A DNA stretch of 64,000 bases, taken from assembly GCF_046707225.1 (NCBI RefSeq), contig NZ_JBJKOP010000036.1:1-64000 (forward strand), given 5' to 3'. This DNA is from Caproicibacter sp046707225 (lineage in GTDB: Bacteria > Bacillota > Clostridia > Oscillospirales > Acutalibacteraceae). The notes beneath the pieces are model-generated. The model worked only from the letters and a program-made list of their open reading frames with translations. It searched no databases and was not told the DNA's origin. Position numbers and translations under genes: made by a program. Below are positions 34,636 through 43,228 of this stretch, in pieces (the stretch's first letter is position 1; every line of letters starts with the position of its first letter).

Positions 34636-34672
34636 GAAAAATGAGATTCCTCGGCAGGAGTCTCATTTTTTT
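34636..34672 (+). terminator. Terminator after gerQ
   Basis: AAAATGAGA and TCTCATTTT arms with an inner CCT/AGG pair, followed by T residues. Confidence 0.85.
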
Positions 34673-34823
34673 ATGCGAAAGTTTCTCCCAAAAGGAAATT
34701 TCTTACTACTTATGAAAGTTAAAAAAAATATCATGCATTGCCCCAAAGGAAATATGCCAAACTTAACTTTTTAATGCATATGATAGAATTATTGAGAAAC
34801 TTAAAAATTATTATTTAACAGGA

Positions 34824-34852
34824 TTGACAAATTTAAAAAAGCTGTGTATGAT
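34824..34852 (+). promoter_or_regulatory. livK promoter
   Basis: TTGACA, 17 bp, TATGAT; start near 34859, 133 nt before livK. The rest of 34673-34823 is A/T-rich with no recognisable feature. Confidence 0.85.
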
Positions 34853-34912
34853 AGTGAATCATAAATACTTTAGCTCTTTCAATCATTAAAAAATTAATAT
34901 CATCGCTTTAAC

Positions 34913-34968
34913 AAGGGTGTTTGAGCCAGCGGCAGCAAAGCTGGTTTCAACGCCCTGTTTTTATTATA
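34913..34968 (+). terminator. Terminator inside the livK leader
   Basis: AGGGTGTT pairs with AACGCCCT (one G-T pair), with an inner CCAGC/GCTGG stem, followed by GTTTTTATT. It lies between the promoter and livK, so expression would need read-through. No antiterminator or leader peptide was identified. Confidence 0.75.
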
Positions 34969-34991
34969 CTTTATTTTCAGGAGGTTTCGTT

Positions 34992-36206
34992 ATGCACAAG
35001 AAGTTGGTTGCACTTGCATTAAGCGCTGCAATGGTAGCATCGTTTACCGGCTGCCAGAACGCATCGGGCAGTTCTTCCGCGGCGACATCGGCAGCGGCGT
35101 CATCCGCGGCAAGCGGTTCCGCATCATCCGGCGCGGCGGCTCTTTCCGGCGAGGTGAAAATCGGTGCCGTCATGCCGCTGACAGGTTCCGTGGCGGCGTT
35201 CGGCCAGTCCGGACAGAAAGCTCTGCAGCTTCTCGAAGACCAGGTGAACGCTGACGGCGGGATCAACGGGCAGAAGCTCACGTTCGTTTTTGTCGACGAC
35301 GAGGGAAAACCCGCCACCGCGGCAACCGTCGGTAAAAAGCTGATCGACAACGACAAGGTAGTGGCAATTGTGGGCCCCTTGACCAGCAACTGCGCACTTT
35401 CTCTGGCGCCGATTGCCCAGCAGTACAAAATTCCGATGGTGACCGGCACCGGCACAAACGAAAAAGTGACAAAAGTCGGCGATTTTATTTTCCGCACCTG
35501 CTTTATCGATCCGTTCCAGGGCAAGGTGGTCGCGAAGCTCGCAAGCAGCGATCTGAAAGCCCAAACCGCTGCCATGCTGTATGACAACGGAAACGACTAT
35601 TCCAAGGGTCTGGCGCAAAATTTCCAGAAGAGCTTTGAAGCGAACGGAGGAAAAGTCGTTTCTTCCGAGACGTATCTGACGGGCGACAAAGATTTTAACG
35701 CTCAGCTGACCAAAATTGCCGCGACGAATCCGGATGTCCTGTTCCTGCCGGATTACTATTCCACAGTTGCCGTGATCGCGAAGCAGGCGCGCAGTGCCGG
35801 CATCAAGGCAACCTTCCTGGGCGGCGACGGCTGGGATTCGGCGGACCTGTTCAAAATCGGCGGAGACGCGGTCAACGGCGCGTATTTCTCCAACCATTAT
35901 TCTCCGGACGATACCTCTGCGGAGGTTGTGCAGTTCATCAAGGATTTCAAAGCAAAATACAATACCACGGATGCTCCGGACGCGATGGCGGCTTTGAATT
36001 ACGACGCGGGGAAAGTCCTTGTTCAGTCCATCCAGAAAGCCGGGTCCACCGACTCCGCTGCCATTCAGTCAGCTCTGAAAGAATATGACGGCACCGTTGT
36101 TTCCGGTCATATCAAATTTGACGAAAACCGCGACGCGGTCAAGTCCGCCGTCATCATCAAGACGGACGGCGGCAAGGAGACCTTCTATACCAAGGTTGAA
36201 CCGTAA
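34992..36206 (+). CDS. livK: Branched-chain amino-acid ABC transporter, binding lipoprotein
   Basis: A 404-residue substrate-binding lipoprotein. Signal peptide MHKKLVALALSAAMVASFTGC with lipobox Cys near residue 21, a Ser/Ala-rich linker (~22-50), then the two-lobed Leu/Ile/Val-type periplasmic-binding fold starting EVKIGAVMPLTGSVAAFGQ. GGAGG lies about 8 nt before the ATG. First gene of livKHMGF. Specificity for Leu/Ile/Val is inferred from family; other amino acids or amides are possible. Confidence 0.92.
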   Translation: MHKKLVALALSAAMVASFTGCQNASGSSSAATSAAASSAASGSASSGAAALSGEVKIGAVMPLTGSVAAFGQSGQKALQLLEDQVNADGGINGQKLTFVFVDDEGKPATAATVGKKLIDNDKVVAIVGPLTSNCALSLAPIAQQYKIPMVTGTGTNEKVTKVGDFIFRTCFIDPFQGKVVAKLASSDLKAQTAAMLYDNGNDYSKGLAQNFQKSFEANGGKVVSSETYLTGDKDFNAQLTKIAATNPDVLFLPDYYSTVAVIAKQARSAGIKATFLGGDGWDSADLFKIGGDAVNGAYFSNHYSPDDTSAEVVQFIKDFKAKYNTTDAPDAMAALNYDAGKVLVQSIQKAGSTDSAAIQSALKEYDGTVVSGHIKFDENRDAVKSAVIIKTDGGKETFYTKVEP

Positions 36207-36239
36207 GCTTTATTATCTGGGCTGTTGATGATTCAGGCA

Positions 36240-36272
36240 GAGCATACTTCCCCGCTTAGGGGGAGTATGCTC
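36240..36272 (+). other. Intercistronic stem-loop livK-livH
   Basis: GAGCATACT and AGTATGCTC arms with inner CCCC/GGGG, extended by TCAGG/CCTGA. There is no T tract, so it probably stabilises the livK message or limits read-through rather than fully terminating. Confidence 0.75.
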
Positions 36273-36303
36273 CTGATTCTGAAAGCCTAAGGGGGAAAAT
36301 AAA

Positions 36304-37188
36304 TTGTCTCTGCTCGAATTCCTGCAGCAGCTGATCAACGGCGTGTCCCTGGGAAGCGTCTATGCTTTGATTGCGCTGGGATACACAATGGTTTACGGAA
36401 TTATCGGACTGATTAACTTTGCACACTGTGATATTTATATGGTGGGGGCATACATTGGTTTTTTTGTGGCGACCTACGCGCATCTGCCGTTTATTCCAAC
36501 GCTGCTGATTGCAATGCTGGGTTCGGCTTTGCTGGGCGTTGTGATTGAGAGAGCGGCTTATAAGCCGCTGCGCAGAACCACTAATATCAATTTGCTGATC
36601 ACGGCGATCGGCGTTTCGCTTTTGCTGGAAAACGGGTTTAACGCCATGTTCGGCGGCAACCCCAGAACTTATCCGGGCGATATCCTGAAGCAGCAGACGG
36701 TCATGTTCGGCCCGATCCGCTCGGACGCTCTGCATCTGATCATTCTGGGGATTTCCCTGCTTTTGCTGGTCCTTTTGAATCTTTTTGTAAATCACACAAA
36801 AATGGGAAGAGCCATGCGGGCCACTTCGCTGGATAAGGACGCCGCGGCACTCATGGGAATCAATGTAAACACCACCATTTCAATGACCTTCGCGATTGGG
36901 TCGGCGCTGGCGGGCGCGGCCGGAATGCTGGTTGCCATCTTGTATTCCAGCCTGGACCCTTACATGGGCATGATGCCGGGAATCAAATCGTTTGTCGCGG
37001 CGGTTCTCGGCGGAATCGGACTAATCCCCGGCGCGTTTGTCGGCGGAATCATTCTTGGTGTTGTGGAAACGTTTATGGCGGCGATCAATTCCAAAATTGC
37101 CGGCGCCGTTGCGTTTGTCATCCTGATCGTCATTCTGATCATCAAGCCGACCGGCCTTTTGGGCAAGGCGGTAAAAGAGAAAGTGTAG
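36304..37188 (+). CDS. livH: Branched-chain amino-acid ABC permease LivH
   Basis: A 294-residue polytopic permease of the LivH family: opening LLEFLQQLINGVSLGSVYALIALGYTMVYGIIGLINFAHCDIY, the permease motif GINVNTTISMTFAIGSALAGAAG, and GLIPGAFVGGIILGVVET. The start is TTG 36304 after AAGGGGGAAAA. It forms the membrane channel with LivM. Confidence 0.94.
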   Translation: MSLLEFLQQLINGVSLGSVYALIALGYTMVYGIIGLINFAHCDIYMVGAYIGFFVATYAHLPFIPTLLIAMLGSALLGVVIERAAYKPLRRTTNINLLITAIGVSLLLENGFNAMFGGNPRTYPGDILKQQTVMFGPIRSDALHLIILGISLLLLVLLNLFVNHTKMGRAMRATSLDKDAAALMGINVNTTISMTFAIGSALAGAAGMLVAILYSSLDPYMGMMPGIKSFVAAVLGGIGLIPGAFVGGIILGVVETFMAAINSKIAGAVAFVILIVILIIKPTGLLGKAVKEKV

Positions 37189-38157
37189 GTGGCCGGTTTG
37201 AAATCTTATATAAAACGCGGCGCGATTTTCCTGGCCGCTTCTCTGGCTGTATTCTGCGTGTTGTCCGTCCTGATTCAAACTGATGTTATCAATGCCTATT
37301 ATTCGCAGATCCTGATGGTCATCTGCATCAATATCATTCTTGCACTGAGCACCAACCTCATCATTAACTATACCGGGCAGCTGACGCTTGGCCATTCGGC
37401 CTTTATGGCAATCGGCGCTTACGCGTCGGCTTTTATCCAGATGAATACCGGAATGCCGTTCTTTTTGTCGCTGCTCTGCGGAAGCGTCGTCGCGGCTGTT
37501 TTCGGCTTTCTGATCGGTCTTCCCACCTTGAGGCTGAAAGGTGATTACCTTGCCATTACAACGCTGGGCTTCTGTCAGATCGTCGTTGTGGCCATCCAGA
37601 ACATCGACGCGCTCGGAGGGGCGCAGGGCCTTGCGGGGATTCCGCCGAAGACGACGTTTCCCTGGGTGTTTTTTTCCATGGTTGCCACCATTGCGATTCT
37701 CTATAATATCGTTCACGCCAATCAGGGCCGCGCGATGATCTCCGTACGGGAGGATGAAATTGCCGCGGAGGCAATGGGCATTGATACAACCAGATATAAA
37801 ATCATGTCGTTTACGACCGGAGCTTTTTTTGCAGGGTACGCGGGGGGGCTTTATGCATTCCTGATGATGTTTATTGACCCGAACAGCTTTAATTTTCTGA
37901 AGTCCATCGACTTTGTCATCTATGTTGTTCTTGGCGGCACGGGCGGTTTCGTCGGGTGCATTGCGTCCACCAGTATCCTGACGCTGCTGCCGGAAGTGCT
38001 TCGGTTCCTGGGCGGCCTGAGAATGGTAATTTATCCGCTGCTGTTGATTGTCATTATGATTCTCAGAGTCAAGAATATCCGTGTGACAAGTTTTCTGCAC
38101 AAAAAATCCGGCGCAATGAAACCAAAAGAGAGAGGTGAAGACCATGCCGCTGCTTGA
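37189..38157 (+). CDS. livM: Branched-chain amino-acid ABC permease LivM
   Basis: A 322-residue second permease. Family motif LTLGHSAFMAIGAYASA near residue 66, then IRENEIAAEAMGI-type loop (VREDEIAAEAMGIDTTRYK) that contacts the ATPases, and FVIYVVLGGTGGFVG. Start: GTG 37189 directly follows the livH stop; TTG 37198, placed after AGGTGG, is equally plausible. Ends 14 nt inside livG. Confidence 0.93.
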   Translation: MAGLKSYIKRGAIFLAASLAVFCVLSVLIQTDVINAYYSQILMVICINIILALSTNLIINYTGQLTLGHSAFMAIGAYASAFIQMNTGMPFFLSLLCGSVVAAVFGFLIGLPTLRLKGDYLAITTLGFCQIVVVAIQNIDALGGAQGLAGIPPKTTFPWVFFSMVATIAILYNIVHANQGRAMISVREDEIAAEAMGIDTTRYKIMSFTTGAFFAGYAGGLYAFLMMFIDPNSFNFLKSIDFVIYVVLGGTGGFVGCIASTSILTLLPEVLRFLGGLRMVIYPLLLIVIMILRVKNIRVTSFLHKKSGAMKPKERGEDHAAA

Positions 38158-38917
38158 TATTGAAAACATTACCATCAAATTTGGAGGTCTGACGGCGGTT
38201 TCGGATTTTTCCGTTTCCATGGAACAAAACGATCTTTTCGGTTTAATCGGCCCAAACGGCGCGGGAAAAACAACCGTTTTTAATATGCTGACCGGGGTTT
38301 ACGCGCCGACAAGCGGAAAAATTGTCTTTAATGGGGAAAGCATTCAGGGAATACAGCCTCATCAGATTACTAAGAAGAAAATATCCAGGACCTTCCAGAA
38401 CATCCGCCTGATGAAGAACCTGAGCGTGACGGATAATATCAAGGTTTCTTATGCGTATCAGGCACACTATTCCCTGGTTTCCTCCATCTTTCGCCTGCCT
38501 TCTTATTTCAGAAAGGAAGAAGAGATCGAAGAAAAATCGCTGGATTTGCTGAAAATATTCGGCCTGCTGGAATTAAAAAATGAAAAAGCCTGTAACCTGC
38601 CTTACGGGCAGCAAAGGCGCCTGGAGATTGCCCGCGCGCTTGCGACTCAGCCGAAGCTGCTGCTGCTGGATGAACCGGCGGCCGGAATGAATCCGCAGGA
38701 AACGCAGAACCTGATGGAACTGATCCAGTGGATCCGCCGGGAATTCAAAATTGCAATTCTGCTGATTGAGCATGATATGAAGCTGGTGATGGGAGTATGC
38801 GAAAACATCGTTGTGCTGGATTACGGAAAAATCATCGCTCAGGGGCCTCCGGATGAAATTAGGACCAATAAAAAAGTCATTGAGGCGTATCTGGGAGAGG
38901 AGGCCGCCGATGCTTAA
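38144..38917 (+). CDS. livG: Branched-chain amino-acid ABC ATPase LivG
   Basis: A 257-residue ABC ATPase: Walker A GPNGAGKT, Q-loop TFQNIRLMKNLSV, signature LPYGQQRRLEIARAL, Walker B LLLLDEPAAGMNP and switch His in LIEHDM. ATG 38144 follows AGAGAGGTGA; it overlaps livM and is overlapped by livF, so translation is coupled. Confidence 0.95.
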   Translation: MPLLDIENITIKFGGLTAVSDFSVSMEQNDLFGLIGPNGAGKTTVFNMLTGVYAPTSGKIVFNGESIQGIQPHQITKKKISRTFQNIRLMKNLSVTDNIKVSYAYQAHYSLVSSIFRLPSYFRKEEEIEEKSLDLLKIFGLLELKNEKACNLPYGQQRRLEIARALATQPKLLLLDEPAAGMNPQETQNLMELIQWIRREFKIAILLIEHDMKLVMGVCENIVVLDYGKIIAQGPPDEIRTNKKVIEAYLGEEAADA

Positions 38918-39614
38918 AATTCAGAACCTGAACGTCTATTATGATGCGATTCACGCGCTGACAGATATTAATATTGAAGTAAAAGAGGGCGAAATCGTCA
39001 CGTTGATCGGTGCGAACGGCGCTGGAAAAACCTCGACGCTTCGGGCGATTTCCGGTCTTGTTCCGGCGAAAAGCGGAACGATTACCTTTGAAGATAAAAA
39101 ACTGAACGGGTATCCCGCGTACAAAATACCTTATCTCGGGATTTCTCATGTGCCGGAGGGCCGCCGTATTTTCTCGAACCTCACGGTGATGGAAAACCTG
39201 CAGCTGGGGGCTTACTGCCGGAAAGACGATGCCGGGATCAAAAAAGATTTTGAAATGGTTTACGCCAAATTTCCAAGGCTGAAAGAACGCATGAAACAGC
39301 GCGGCGGGACTTTGAGCGGCGGAGAGCAACAGATGCTTGCCATGGGGCGGGCACTGATGGCAAGGCCGAAAATTCTTCTGCTGGACGAACCTTCCATGGG
39401 CCTCGCTCCGATTATCGTTCAGGAGATCTTTCATATTATCAAAGAAATCAACGGCTCAGGAACTACCGTCCTGCTGGTCGAGCAGAACGCGAACATGGCG
39501 CTTTCCATCGCAAACCGCGCCTACGTGATTGAGACGGGCAACATCGTTCTGGAAGGCAAGGCCTCCGACCTGCTGCAGGATGATTCCGTAAAGCAGGCTT
39601 ATCTGGGCGGTTAA
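38910..39614 (+). CDS. livF: Branched-chain amino-acid ABC ATPase LivF
   Basis: A 234-residue ABC ATPase: Walker A GANGAGKT, Q-loop SHVPEGRRIFSNLTV (the LivF-type sequence), signature LSGGEQQMLAMGRAL, Walker B ILLLDEPSMGLAP and His-switch region VEQN. ATG 38910 follows GAGGAGG, overlapping the livG stop. Last gene of the operon. Confidence 0.95.
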   Translation: MLKIQNLNVYYDAIHALTDINIEVKEGEIVTLIGANGAGKTSTLRAISGLVPAKSGTITFEDKKLNGYPAYKIPYLGISHVPEGRRIFSNLTVMENLQLGAYCRKDDAGIKKDFEMVYAKFPRLKERMKQRGGTLSGGEQQMLAMGRALMARPKILLLDEPSMGLAPIIVQEIFHIIKEINGSGTTVLLVEQNANMALSIANRAYVIETGNIVLEGKASDLLQDDSVKQAYLGG

Positions 39615-39652
39615 TCCGGACCCATAGGAAAACAAACGATATGCATGGAATG

Positions 39653-39685
39653 AAAACCGTTTTCGTTAAGAAAGCGGTTTTTGCA
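39653..39685 (+). terminator. Terminator of liv operon
   Basis: AAAACCG and CGGTTTT arms with an additional inner TTTC/GAAA pairing, followed by TTG. The T tract is short. Confidence 0.7.
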
Positions 39686-39704
39686 TGCCAAAATTAATTC
39701 ACTC

Positions 39705-39733
39705 TTGTAATTACCTGAGATAGGCACTATAAT
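39705..39733 (+). promoter_or_regulatory. Promoter of SCP2-adh-aldh operon
   Basis: TTGTAA, 17 bp, TATAAT; start near 39740. Confidence 0.8.
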
Positions 39734-39837
39734 AGTTACAAAATCTGCCATATAATTTTTGAAACGATGTGTACCAATTCGCAAAACTAGTTTTATCCGT
39801 GAGTTGCAATCCGGCAGACAAAGGAGGGTGTTTTAAC

Positions 39838-40347
39838 ACGACTGAAATCAGAGTTCGGCAAAAGATAAAACTTGCGGCCAAACGCCTGACCGCACGCGTA
39901 GTCCTTTTCTTTTTGGGACGTGCTTTTCAGGTGCTTTCCCGCCGCGACAAGACAGTGCGCGGCGAAATTAAAAACTGGGAGCCGGGTTTTGTACTTTGCA
40001 TGAAGGCTTCTTTCAACGGACCGTCCGTGACACTTGCCCGCAGGGACGATGGGATTCGTATGATAAAATCTTCCGGCAGGCCGCGGGCCGATATGACCGT
40101 CACGTTCCGCAGCATTGACGCGGCGTTCCTTGTCCTGAGCGGCAGAATCGGAGTTGCTCAGGCTTATGCTCAGCACAGGTTTTTACTCAGCGGCAGCATC
40201 TTTGACTGTATGACGCTGGTTCACTGCGTAGATGTGATCGAAGGGTATCTTTTTCCCAGATTTATTGCCGGCAAGATTCTTAAGAGGTTTCCACAGAAGG
40301 AATGTTCCACCGTTTTTGTCTATTGCCAATCCCTGTTAGGAGGCTGA
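39838..40347 (+). CDS. SCP2-like lipid-binding-domain protein, ACG start
   Basis: About 169 residues. After a basic N-terminal segment with a hydrophobic stretch (RVVLFFLGRAFQVL) it resembles sterol-carrier-protein-2-type domains: DMTVTFRSIDAAFLVLSGRIGVAQAYAQHRFLLSGSI. It may bind a lipid or acyl chain; identification is by overall pattern only. AAGGAGGG lies at 39821-39828; the codon at correct distance in the open frame is ACG 39838, and no ATG/GTG/TTG is suitably placed. A GTG at 39799 and another at 39769 lie upstream without ribosome-binding sites. It leads an operon with alcohol and aldehyde dehydrogenases. Confidence 0.65.
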   Translation, partial: TTEIRVRQKIKLAAKRLTARVVLFFLGRAFQVLSRRDKTVRGEIKNWEPGFVLCMKASFNGPSVTLARRDDGIRMIKSSGRPRADMTVTFRSIDAAFLVLSGRIGVAQAYAQHRFLLSGSIFDCMTLVHCVDVIEGYLFPRFIAGKILKRFPQKECSTVFVYCQSLLGG

Positions 40348-40353
40348 TGATAA

Positions 40354-41538
40354 ATGCTGCCGAAATATTTTGAATTTTGCAATCCCCCTAAATTGCTGTC
40401 CGGTCAATTTGCACTGGAAAACATCCCGAGCGTTCTGACGGATTTGAGGGCGAAAAAGCCCCTTTTGTTATCCGATTCCATGCTGGAAAAGATCGGAATT
40501 CTCCGGACGGTCAGCGACGCACTCCTTTCCGGAGGAATACCTCCGCACGGATGTTTTACGGAAATTCCGCCCGACTCCTCCGTCGCCGTTGTCAACCGTG
40601 CCGCGGTGCTTTACAGAAGTCTTGGCTGCGACAGCCTGATTGCGGTGGGCGGCGGTTCCGTGCTGGATACGGCAAAAGGGGTAAAGCTTCTGATTTCCCA
40701 GGGAATCGACGATATTCTTTCTGCAATGGGGTGCGAAAACATAGACTGCGGCGCCCATGTTCCGTTTATTGCCGTGCCGACCACTGCGGGAACGGGATCG
40801 GAGGCCACCATGGTCGCAGTGATCCTCAATCCGGAAAAAAAGATCAAAATGGAATTTATATCGAGCCATCTTCTGCCGGACGCGGCGGTTCTGGACCCGA
40901 GAATGACGCTGACCCTGCCGGCGCGGATCACCGCTTCCACCGGAATGGACGCGCTGTGCCATGCGGTGGAGGCCTATACCTGTCTTCAGAAAAACCCGCT
41001 GAGCGACACGTTCGCGGTTTCGGCAATTACATTGATCAGGGACAGCCTGACCGTTTCCGTCAAAAACGGGAAAGACCAAAAGGCGCGATACGCAATGGCA
41101 AACGCGGCGTTTATGGCGGGCACGGCCTTTTCGAATTCCATGGTCGGCATGATCCACGCAATCGGTCACGCGCTGGGGGGCGTCTGTCACGTGCCCCATG
41201 GGGAAGCCATGACCATTCTGATGCCGTTCTGCATGGAATATAATTTTGATAAAATCGGCGATCTTTACGGGGAGCTTCTTCTTCCGCTTGCGGGGCCGGA
41301 GGCTTTTGCAGGAACGCCGGAGGGGAAGAGAGGGCGCGAAACCATTTCCGTGATTCGCCGTATGACGGCGGAATATCATGATTTATGCGGATTGCCCATG
41401 TCGCTGCGGGAAACGCCGGCCAAAAGGGAGGATTTTGTTTCGGTCGCGAAAACCGCCTTGAACGACGGGGCCATGATCGTCAATCCGAAGTATGTCGGAG
41501 AACAGGAGATACTGGAAATTCTGGAAAAAGCATTTTGA
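40354..41538 (+). CDS. Iron-containing alcohol dehydrogenase
   Basis: A 394-residue group III (Fe-type) alcohol dehydrogenase that interconverts alcohol and aldehyde with NAD(P)H. NAD-binding GGGSVLDTAKG, PTTAGTGSEAT, and metal ligands in GMDALCHAVEAY and HAIGHALGGVCHVPHGEA. Chain length preference cannot be read. AGGAGG lies 9 nt before the ATG, 6 bp after the SCP2-like gene. Together with the aldehyde dehydrogenase it could oxidise an alcohol to a carboxylate, or the reverse. Confidence 0.93.
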   Translation: MLPKYFEFCNPPKLLSGQFALENIPSVLTDLRAKKPLLLSDSMLEKIGILRTVSDALLSGGIPPHGCFTEIPPDSSVAVVNRAAVLYRSLGCDSLIAVGGGSVLDTAKGVKLLISQGIDDILSAMGCENIDCGAHVPFIAVPTTAGTGSEATMVAVILNPEKKIKMEFISSHLLPDAAVLDPRMTLTLPARITASTGMDALCHAVEAYTCLQKNPLSDTFAVSAITLIRDSLTVSVKNGKDQKARYAMANAAFMAGTAFSNSMVGMIHAIGHALGGVCHVPHGEAMTILMPFCMEYNFDKIGDLYGELLLPLAGPEAFAGTPEGKRGRETISVIRRMTAEYHDLCGLPMSLRETPAKREDFVSVAKTALNDGAMIVNPKYVGEQEILEILEKAF

Positions 41539-41548
41539 GGAGGCGGTA

Positions 41549-42919
41549 ATTACGGATCTTGTTACATTGACGCAGGCGCAGAGATCTTATTTTTTAACGG
41601 ACGCAACAAAGCCTGTCGAGCGCCGGATGAAAATGCTGGACATTCTGAAATCCGGAATTTTAAAAAGAGAAAAAGACATTTACGCCGCGCTGAAAGCCGA
41701 TTTGAACAAGTCGGAATTTGAAAGCTATATGACGGAAGTCGGCATGGTCCTGGACGAGCTGCGTTTCATCACAAAACATCTGCGCGGCTGGGCCCGCCCC
41801 AGGAGGGTGCCGACGCCGCTGGCACAGTTCCATTCCAGGAGTTTTCAGATTCCTGAGCCCTACGGTGTCGTGCTGATCATGTCCCCGTGGAATTATCCGT
41901 TCCAGCTCAGTCTGGAGCCGCTGGTCGGGGCGATCGCCGCGGGAAACTGCGCGATTGTCAAGCCGTCGGCATACGCGCCCCGCACTTCGCAGGTGATTGC
42001 GGAGCTGATCGCCGACTGCTTTTCCCCGGAATATGTTTCGGTTGTGCAGGGAGGCCGTCAAGAGAATCAGGACCTTTTAAAGCAGAGATTCGACTATATT
42101 TTCTTTACCGGGAGCGTCGCGGTCGGAAAACAGGTGATGGAAAGCGCGTCGAGCTTCCTGACCCCGGTCAGCCTGGAGCTCGGCGGGAAAAGCCCCTGCA
42201 TTGTCGACCCGACCGCGGACCTGAAAATTGCCGCGAGACGGGTTGCGTTCGGAAAATTCCTGAACGCGGGGCAAACCTGCGTGGCGCCGGATTACCTCCT
42301 GATTCAACGGACGGTGAAAGACGAGTTTCTGCACGATCTGATTGACGAAATCAAGGGCTTTTACGGTGACTCTCCGCTGGACAACGACAGTTATCCCAAA
42401 ATTATCAATGAGAAGCACTTTAACCGGCTGAAAAACCTGATAGAGGGAGAGAGTATTGTCACCGGGGGCAGGACAAACGATAAGGGACAAATTGCGCCCA
42501 CCATTCTGGACGGAGTCACCGCGCAGTCGCCCGTGATGCGGGAAGAAATTTTCGGGCCGGTTCTGCCGGTGCTCGTCTACGATGATTTGACGGAAGCAAT
42601 CGATTTGATCAGACAGCAGGAAAAGCCCCTTGCACTTTATCTTTTTACAAAAGACAGAAAGACGCAGAACCGAGTGCTCGGTTCTCTCTCTTTCGGCGGC
42701 GGCTGCGTAAACGATACCATCATTCATTTGGCAACCTCTCATATGGGATTCGGCGGAGTCGGAAACAGCGGGATGGGAAGCTATCACGGAAAGGCGAGCT
42801 TCGATACGTTCAGCCACTATAAAAGTATCGTGAAAAAATCTTACTGGATCGATCTGCCGTTTCGGTATCCTCCGTACACAGCGTTGAAGGCGAAACTGAT
42901 TCGTATGTTTTTACATTGA
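41549..42919 (+). CDS. Aldehyde dehydrogenase, ATT/ACG start
   Basis: About 456 residues of the class 3-like NAD(P)-dependent aldehyde dehydrogenase family: SPWNYPFQLSLEPLVGAIAAGN, FTGSVAVGKQVM, SLELGGKSPCIV with catalytic Glu, and AGQTCVAPDYLL with nucleophilic Cys. A C-terminal hydrophobic/basic end (LKAKLIRMFLH) recalls fatty aldehyde dehydrogenases, which attach to membranes. GAGGAGG at 41537-41543 points to ATT 41549 (5 nt) or ACG 41552 (8 nt); family N-termini align there. An ATG at 41492 would overlap the previous gene by 47 nt and precedes the ribosome-binding site; TTG 41567 is 23 nt away. Confidence 0.9.
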   Translation: MTDLVTLTQAQRSYFLTDATKPVERRMKMLDILKSGILKREKDIYAALKADLNKSEFESYMTEVGMVLDELRFITKHLRGWARPRRVPTPLAQFHSRSFQIPEPYGVVLIMSPWNYPFQLSLEPLVGAIAAGNCAIVKPSAYAPRTSQVIAELIADCFSPEYVSVVQGGRQENQDLLKQRFDYIFFTGSVAVGKQVMESASSFLTPVSLELGGKSPCIVDPTADLKIAARRVAFGKFLNAGQTCVAPDYLLIQRTVKDEFLHDLIDEIKGFYGDSPLDNDSYPKIINEKHFNRLKNLIEGESIVTGGRTNDKGQIAPTILDGVTAQSPVMREEIFGPVLPVLVYDDLTEAIDLIRQQEKPLALYLFTKDRKTQNRVLGSLSFGGGCVNDTIIHLATSHMGFGGVGNSGMGSYHGKASFDTFSHYKSIVKKSYWIDLPFRYPPYTALKAKLIRMFLH

Positions 42920-42921
42920 CA

Positions 42922-42983
42922 GGACAGAGATAAAGCAGCACCGTGCGGCCGGAACACCGCACGGTGCTGCTTTATCTCTGTCC
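42922..42983. terminator. Very long perfect palindrome between convergent genes
   Basis: Two perfect 27-nt arms (42922-42948 and 42957-42983) flank an 8-nt loop. The right arm contains the last codons and stop of the convergent small gene. It should terminate or block transcription in both directions. Neither side has a long T tract. Confidence 0.85.
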
Positions 42984-43157
42984 GTTGGAGGTTGCTTCAT
43001 CATCGTCCGTCACCGGCGTCTTTCCTCCGTTCAGCCAGTGAGCGCGTTCCGCGGCCTCCTCGGGCGTATACCATACGCTTTCGGCCTGCCATTCTCCCTC
43101 TTCTGTAAAATCTCCGACGGACCATTGTCCGGGCTCCGTCTTTATATAGGAATACAT
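42972..43157 (-). CDS. Small hypothetical protein
   Basis: A 61-residue acidic soluble protein, MYSYIKTEPGQWSVG... with repeated Trp and Glu and an ETPEEAAERAHWLNGG-like helix (YTPEEAAERAHWLNGG). I do not recognise a domain. ATG 43157 has AAAGGTTGG upstream; the frame extends to 43241. Its 3' end lies inside the long palindrome. Confidence 0.6.
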   Translation of the reverse strand: MYSYIKTEPGQWSVGDFTEEGEWQAESVWYTPEEAAERAHWLNGGKTPVTDDDEATSNGQR

Positions 43158-43228
43158 ATCAAAACCAACCTTTATCAGAAAGATTTCATATCGGCCGGGG
43201 GAAAGCAGCGTTCGATCACAGGTGTGCC

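Noticed and set aside
42922..42983. Inverted repeat as an insertion-sequence end
   Set aside because: Both arms are contiguous around an 8-nt loop with no transposase or target duplication nearby.
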